This document shows, piece after piece, positions 31,894 to 35,612 of a stretch of 35,612 bases of DNA. The translations under genes were made by a program, and so were the position numbers. The notes beneath the pieces are model-generated. The model made no database searches. It was not told the origin of the DNA and was given only the letters and a program-made list of their open reading frames with translations. The stretch covers positions 1-35,612 of the forward strand of contig CAYWLS010000035.1 in the NCBI GenBank assembly GCA_964458605.1, in the 5' to 3' direction. How positions within the stretch are numbered: the first letter of the stretch is position 1; every line of letters starts with the position of its first letter. The stretch comes from JBBSNV01 sp964458605. GTDB taxonomy: Bacteria; Pseudomonadota; Alphaproteobacteria; Reyranellales; JAQSWP01.

Positions 31894-32868
31894 ATGACCA
31901 AGGTGGTTCGCGTGCACCGTATCGGCGGGCCGGAGGTGCTGCAGATCGAGGATTTGCCGCTGGCCAAACCCGGCAAAGGGGAGGCGCTGGTACGCCATAC
32001 CGCGATCGGGCTGAATTATATCGACACCTATTTCCGTTCCGGGCTCTACCCCGCGCCGCTGCCGGTGGGCATCGGCATGGAAGGCGCCGGCGTGGTCGAG
32101 GCCGTCGGTCCAGGCGTGAAGGACATCAAGAAGGGCGATCGCGTGGCGTATGCCGGCCGGCCCAATGGCTCCTACGCCGAGGCGCGCGTCATGCCCGCCG
32201 ACATCCTGGTGAAGATTCCCAAGGGCGTGTCCGACGAACAGGCCGCCGCGATGATGCTGCAGGGCATGACGGTCGAGTATCTGCTTCGCCGTACCTACAA
32301 GCTGAAGAAGGGCGAGATCTGCCTGCTGCACGCCGCGGCGGGCGGCGTCGGCCTGATCTTCTGCCAATGGGCCAAGGCGATCGGCGCCAAGGTGATCGGC
32401 GTGGTGTCGAGCGACGAGAAGGCGGCGCTGGCCAAGAAGCACGGCGCCACCTGGACCGTGGTGTCGAGCCGCGAGAATTTCGTCGAGCGCGTCAAGGCCA
32501 TCACCAAGGGCAAGGGCGTGCCGGTGGTCTACGATTCGGTGGGCAAGGACACCTGGTCGGGTTCGCTCGACTGCCTTTCGCCGCGCGGGCTGATGGTGAG
32601 CTTCGGCAATGCCTCCGGCGCGGTCGGCCCGGTCGATCTCGGCATCCTGTCGGCCAAGGGCTCGCTCTATGTCACGCGCCCGACCCTGATGAGCTACACC
32701 GCCACCCGCAAGGAACTGCTGGGCAGCGCCAATGCGCTGTTCAAGATGGTGGCCTCCGGCAAGGTCAAGATCCGCATCAACCAGAAATACAAGCTGGACG
32801 ACGTGGTGCAGGCGCATCGCGACCTGGAGGGCCGCAAGACCACCGGCTCGACCATCATCGTGCCCTGA
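31894..32868 (+). CDS. quinone oxidoreductase (NADPH), QOR family
   Basis: A 324-residue zinc-free medium-chain reductase of the QOR type. GLNYIDTYFRSGLYPAPLP near residue 39 and VGIGMEGAGVVEAVG are the quinone-reductase signatures. The cofactor loop is HAAAGGVGLIFCQWAKA near 149, and YDSVGKDTWSGSLDCL follows. It reduces quinones with NADPH, usually one electron at a time, and protects against redox cycling. A broken monooxygenase gene follows after 12 bases; ABM-type proteins often act on quinone-like substrates, so the two may have been one operon. Confidence 0.93.
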   Translation: MTKVVRVHRIGGPEVLQIEDLPLAKPGKGEALVRHTAIGLNYIDTYFRSGLYPAPLPVGIGMEGAGVVEAVGPGVKDIKKGDRVAYAGRPNGSYAEARVMPADILVKIPKGVSDEQAAAMMLQGMTVEYLLRRTYKLKKGEICLLHAAAGGVGLIFCQWAKAIGAKVIGVVSSDEKAALAKKHGATWTVVSSRENFVERVKAITKGKGVPVVYDSVGKDTWSGSLDCLSPRGLMVSFGNASGAVGPVDLGILSAKGSLYVTRPTLMSYTATRKELLGSANALFKMVASGKVKIRINQKYKLDDVVQAHRDLEGRKTTGSTIIVP

Positions 32869-32880
32869 GGTCTTCGCCCA

Positions 32881-33142
32881 TGATCGCGATCGCCGGCCGG
32901 GTGAAGATAAAACCCGGCCGGCGTGCGCAGGCGCTGGTTCTGGCGCGGCAGATCGCGACACCGAGCCAGGCCGAAGGCGGCTGCCTCGGCTAGGCCGATC
33001 TCAAGAGCGGCGCGACGAGGCGGCGCTGGCGGCGCATTTCAAGACGTTGCATCTGATCGGGTTCCGCCAGCCCCTGCCGCGCCTGCTGGCCGCACCGCCC
33101 GACATCGGCAAATATCTCGTCTCCGCCACCGGGCAGGCCTGA
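32881..33142 (+). pseudogene. broken antibiotic-biosynthesis-monooxygenase (YgiN-like) gene
   Basis: The first frame reads MIAIAGRVKIKPGRRAQALV and onward to GGCLG, then a TAG at 32992. After about 20 bases a different frame continues the same family: RDEAALAAHFKTLHLIGFRQ, then PLPRLLAAPPDIGKY, ending at 33142. ABM-domain proteins are about 95-100 residues with a central segment like YRFYADLxDPxxFxxFExW; most of that segment is missing here. The lesions (a stop, a short deletion and a frame change) point to decay and not a single sequencing error. Confidence 0.8.
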
Positions 33143-33156
33143 GCGCCAAACGAAGC

Positions 33157-33176
33157 GGGCCGCTCGAAGGCGGCCC
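33157..33176. terminator. hairpin between the broken gene and the OmpA-family gene
   Basis: GGGCCGC-TCGAAG-GCGGCCC is a perfect 7-bp stem between two convergent gene ends, followed by TTCC and not a T-run. It is only a candidate terminator. Confidence 0.4.
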
Positions 33177-33204
33177 TTCCGGTCCCTGTCGCGAGGCGCC
33201 GGCG

Positions 33205-33675
33205 TTACTGGCTCATCACCACGGTCGTGACGCGCCGGTTCTCGGCGTGCTCTTCCTTGGTCTTGGCGTTCTTGACGACCGGACGCTGGTTGCCGAAGGA
33301 CAGCGCCGAGATGCGGCCCGCGGCCACGCCGTTCTTGATCAGCACCGTCTCGACCGCGCGGCAGCGTGTGTCGCCGAAGGACAGGGCGAAGGCCTCGTCG
33401 AAGTCGTCGTCGGTATGGCACTCCAGCCGCACCTTCACCGCCGGATGGGCCTTGAGCCACCCGGCCTGGCGCTTCAGCACCTCGACCGCATTCTTGGTCA
33501 GGTAGCTCTGCTTGTAGGTGAAAGTGACCGTGTCGCCCGGATGCTTGCCGCCGCCTGCCGCGGCGGTGGCGAACTCGGCCTGCAACGATCCGGGCTGAGG
33601 ACTGCCCTGCGCGGAAGCTGGGCTGGGCAAGGCGAAGGCCAGGGTCAGGAACAGGGCGGCGTAGGAAAAACGCAT
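33205..33675 (-). CDS. OmpA-family (Pal-like) exported protein
   Basis: This encodes 156 residues. The start at 33675 gives a clean signal peptide (MRFSYAALFLTLAFALPSPA, cleavage after ASA near 22); an in-frame ATG five codons upstream is the alternative. The OmpA C-terminal peptidoglycan-binding domain spans about 60-155: LTKNAVEVLKRQAGWLKAHP, VRLECHTDDDFDEAFALSFG and the closing AENRRVTTVVM. TDD replaces the more common TDxxG, and a Cys pair (CHTDD and DTRCRAVE) may be disulfide-bonded. There is no lipobox. It probably binds the cell wall. The heptanucleotide repeat lies about 140 bases upstream of its start. Confidence 0.88.
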   Translation of the reverse strand: MRFSYAALFLTLAFALPSPASAQGSPQPGSLQAEFATAAAGGGKHPGDTVTFTYKQSYLTKNAVEVLKRQAGWLKAHPAVKVRLECHTDDDFDEAFALSFGDTRCRAVETVLIKNGVAAGRISALSFGNQRPVVKNAKTKEEHAENRRVTTVVMSQ

Positions 33676-33816
33676 GACGATCCATCGCATAACGGCGCCC
33701 GCGGGGCGCGTGGCTGCGGGGACTTTATTGCACCGCGCGCGGCCGGCAAAAGCAAAAATCGCCGCGGCAACGGCGCACACGCCACGATAAAGCCGCAGTC
33801 CTGTCGGGCGCCGTCC

Positions 33817-33879
33817 GGTCGGCGGTCGGCGGTCGGCGGTCGGCGGTCGGCGGTCGGCGGTCGGCGGTCGGCGGTCAGC
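33817..33879. repeat. heptanucleotide tandem repeat, about nine copies
   Basis: The 7-base unit GGTCGGC runs uninterrupted for eight copies, with a ninth (33873-33879, GGTCAGC) carrying one change. The aminomutase stop codon (33875-33877) lies inside this changed copy. Because seven is not a multiple of three, copy-number changes would shift any frame read through it. It lies between the aminomutase gene and the OmpA-family gene on the same strand. Confidence 0.9.
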
Positions 33880-34957
33880 GACGGTGAGGCGGATAGGGAT
33901 GGCGCCGGCCGGACGGGTCCTCGACCACCGACTGGCCGTCCTGTTGATGCAGATAGCCCGGCCCCACCGGCACCTTGCCGTGGCCGCCGGGGATGTCGAG
34001 CACGTAGGTCGGCTGGGCCAGGCCCGACAGCCCGCCGCGCAGGCGGCGCATGATGGCCTGGCCGGCTTCGAGATCGGTGCGGAAATGGCCGGTGCCCTGG
34101 GCCAGGTCGCCGTGATGCAGGTAATAGGGCTTGATCCGGTTGGCCAGGAGGGTGCGGAACAGCCCCTCCAGCGTGGCGGCATCGTCGTTGACGCCCTTGA
34201 GCAGCACCGATTGCGACAGCATGGGAATGCCGGCATCGACCAGCCGCGCGCAGGCGCCAAGCGCCGCGGCCGACAGCTCGCGCGCGTGGTTGACATGCAG
34301 CACCACATAGACGGCCTTGGATGCGCCCGGGACTCCTTGGCCTTCCGCAGCCGGCCGCAGCGCCGCCACCAGCGCCGCGTCGATGCGGCCGGGATCGACC
34401 GCCGGCACGCGGCTGTGCAGGCGGATTACTTTCACATGCTCGATCGCCGACAGCCGCGCCACGATCGCCTGCAGCCGGCGCGCCGACAGCACCAGCGGAT
34501 CGCCGCCCGACAGGATGACCTCGAAGATTTCCGGACGGCGCTCGATATAGCCCAGCGCGGCGTCGAGTTCGGCTTCGCTCAACGTGCCGCCATCCGCCCC
34601 CACCGTCTCGCGGCGGAAGCAGAAGCGGCAATAGACGGCGCAGACATGGGTCGACAGCAGCAGCACGCGGTCGGGATAGCGATGCACGATGCCCTTGACC
34701 GGAGCGTGCGCGGCATCGCCGATCGGATCGGCCAGTTCCTCCGGCGCCACCAGCGCCTCGCGCGGATCGGGCACGAACTGCGCCGCCACCGGATCGGCCG
34801 GGCTGGCGATATCGCCGATCAGCCCGACCATGGCCGGCGTGACGGCGATCTGGAAACGCTCGACCACGGGCGCCAATTCGGCCGCGCGGTCGCGTGCGAC
34901 AAGCCCGGCCGCGACCAGGTCGTCGAGCGATCGCAGGGTCCGGGTCGGCGCGGTCAC
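33875..34957 (-). CDS. lysine 2,3-aminomutase family radical SAM protein (KamA/EpmB-like)
   Basis: This encodes 360 residues. The radical SAM cluster motif is CAVYCRFC (Cys 106, 110, 113), followed by EVILSGGDPLVLSARRL and VIRLHSRVPAVDP, typical of the family. The PLP-binding lysine is in LDIPGGHGKVPVG (Lys 328). The family includes lysine 2,3-aminomutase and EpmB, which makes beta-lysine for EF-P modification; size and sequence fit the EpmB-like group, but no efp or epmA is nearby. The gene starts 10 bases after the rho stop on the same strand. The last residues (HPYPPHRR) run into the tandem repeat, and the natural C-terminus may have been altered. Confidence 0.85.
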   Translation of the reverse strand: MTAPTRTLRSLDDLVAAGLVARDRAAELAPVVERFQIAVTPAMVGLIGDIASPADPVAAQFVPDPREALVAPEELADPIGDAAHAPVKGIVHRYPDRVLLLSTHVCAVYCRFCFRRETVGADGGTLSEAELDAALGYIERRPEIFEVILSGGDPLVLSARRLQAIVARLSAIEHVKVIRLHSRVPAVDPGRIDAALVAALRPAAEGQGVPGASKAVYVVLHVNHARELSAAALGACARLVDAGIPMLSQSVLLKGVNDDAATLEGLFRTLLANRIKPYYLHHGDLAQGTGHFRTDLEAGQAIMRRLRGGLSGLAQPTYVLDIPGGHGKVPVGPGYLHQQDGQSVVEDPSGRRHPYPPHRR

Positions 34958-34967
34958 GACGGCCCGA

Positions 34968-35612
34968 CTACTGGTTCATCGAGCCGAAGAAGTCGGCGTT
35001 GTTCTTCGACGTCTTCAGCTTGTCGAGCAGGAACTCCATGGCATCGACCACGCCCATCGGCATCAGGATGCGGCGCAGCACCCACATCTTGGAAAGCGTG
35101 CCCTTGTCGACCAGCAGCTCTTCCTTGCGGGTGCCCGACTTGGTGATGTCGATGGCCGGGAAGGTACGCTTGTCGGAGAGCTTGCGGTCGAGGATGATCT
35201 CGGAGTTGCCGGTGCCCTTGAACTCCTCGAAGATCACCTCGTCCATGCGGCTGCCGGTGTCGATCAGCGCGGTGGCGATGATGGTCAGCGAGCCGCCTTC
35301 CTCGATGTTGCGAGCGGCGCCGAAGAAGCGCTTGGGCCGCTGCAGGGCGTTGGCGTCGACGCCGCCGGTCAGCACCTTGCCCGAGGAGGGCACCACGGTG
35401 TTATACGCGCGCGCCAGGCGGGTGATCGAATCGAGCAGGATCACCACGTCCTTCTTGTGCTCGACCAGCCGCTTGGCCTTCTCGATCACCATCTCGGCGA
35501 CCTGGACGTGACGCACCGCCGGCTCGTCGAAGGTCGAGGAGATCACCTCGCCCTTGACCGAGCGCGCCATGTCGGTGACTTCCTCCGGCCGCTCGTCGAT
35601 CAGCAGCACGAT
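34968..35612 (-). CDS. rho: transcription termination factor Rho (C-terminal part, cut by window edge)
   Basis: 214 residues are visible, beginning in LLIDERPEEVTDM and ending DFFGSMNQ at 34968. The Walker B strand is VVILLDSITRLARAYNTVVP, the Q-loop and R-loop regions are present (GGVDANALQRPKRFFGAARN, then ATALIDTGSRMDEVIFEEFK), and GTGNSEIILDRKL matches the arginine-finger region. The N-terminal RNA-binding domain and Walker A lie off the right edge. Rho is the hexameric RNA helicase that ends transcription. It is followed directly by the aminomutase-like gene. Confidence 0.97.
   Translation of the reverse strand: MVLLIDERPEEVTDMARSVKGEVISSTFDEPAVRHVQVAEMVIEKAKRLVEHKKDVVILLDSITRLARAYNTVVPSSGKVLTGGVDANALQRPKRFFGAARNIEEGGSLTIIATALIDTGSRMDEVIFEEFKGTGNSEIILDRKLSDKRTFPAIDITKSGTRKEELLVDKGTLSKMWVLRRILMPMGVVDAMEFLLDKLKTSKNNADFFGSMNQ

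Overview
The window is a stretch of GC-rich (visibly around 65-70% G+C) proteobacterial chromosome. The gene content points to an alphaproteobacterium, perhaps Rhodospirillales-like: a cyanide-insensitive-type cytochrome bd oxidase with a DUF2474 small subunit, an intracellular PHA depolymerase, a Sco1-like protein, DUF1848, DUF2000, a YgjP-type peptidase, rho, and a lysine 2,3-aminomutase relative. The lineage is an inference; there is no rRNA, tRNA or other marker that fixes it.

Layout, left to right. (1) 1-1186: a collapsed Sel1/TPR gene relic followed by an intact exported paralogue. (2) 1206-1341: two strong palindromic intergenic elements. (3) 1341-6278: a seven-gene minus-strand run (two SDR oxidoreductases, an exported protein, a degenerate HAD-like protein, a 2OG-Fe(II) oxygenase of the type linked to DNA alkylation repair, a GNAT-like protein, DUF2000). 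(4) 6390-7400: an MDR-family NADP-dependent oxidoreductase. (5) 7435-10274: a two-gene unit with a TPR plus beta-barrel outer-membrane protein resembling Slam/DUF560 (type XI secretion) and an exported FecR-domain protein. (6) 10583-12217: comM. (7) 12289-13832: a lower-GC island encoding a DNA methyltransferase and a BstYI/BglII-like restriction endonuclease. (8) 13940-15246: a YtrA-type GntR regulator with a slipin. (9) 15339-17891: cytochrome bd oxidase, cydA-cydB-DUF2474. (10) 18027-20097: a tripartite efflux operon in which macA and most of macB are deleted and only the outer-membrane lipoprotein is intact. (11) 20295-25403: pirin, Sco1, PHA depolymerase, a class III adenylate cyclase, a relic of a molybdopterin dehydrogenase, a YgjP peptidase and a small protein. 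(12) 25457-31497: an exported Cys/Lys protein, ada, a DUF1848-Smr-epoxide hydrolase operon, an AhpD-like protein, ogt, an ACT-like protein with a structured leader, and msrB. (13) 31894-35612: a quinone oxidoreductase, a broken monooxygenase gene, an OmpA-family protein, a heptanucleotide tandem repeat, a lysine 2,3-aminomutase-like radical SAM protein, and the 3' part of rho running off the right edge.

Most genes are housekeeping or stress functions. DNA alkylation repair is represented three times (ada, ogt and the 2OG oxygenase), and redox defence by msrB, the AhpD-like protein and the quinone reductases. The most notable accessory features are the FecR/Slam-like pair, the restriction-modification island, the ribosome-binding-site-sequestering leader before the ACT-like gene, and four separate genes reduced by deletions (left-edge TPR gene, macAB, a xanthine-dehydrogenase-type gene, and a monooxygenase gene). 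The last pattern suggests either ongoing gene loss or systematic assembly collapse.
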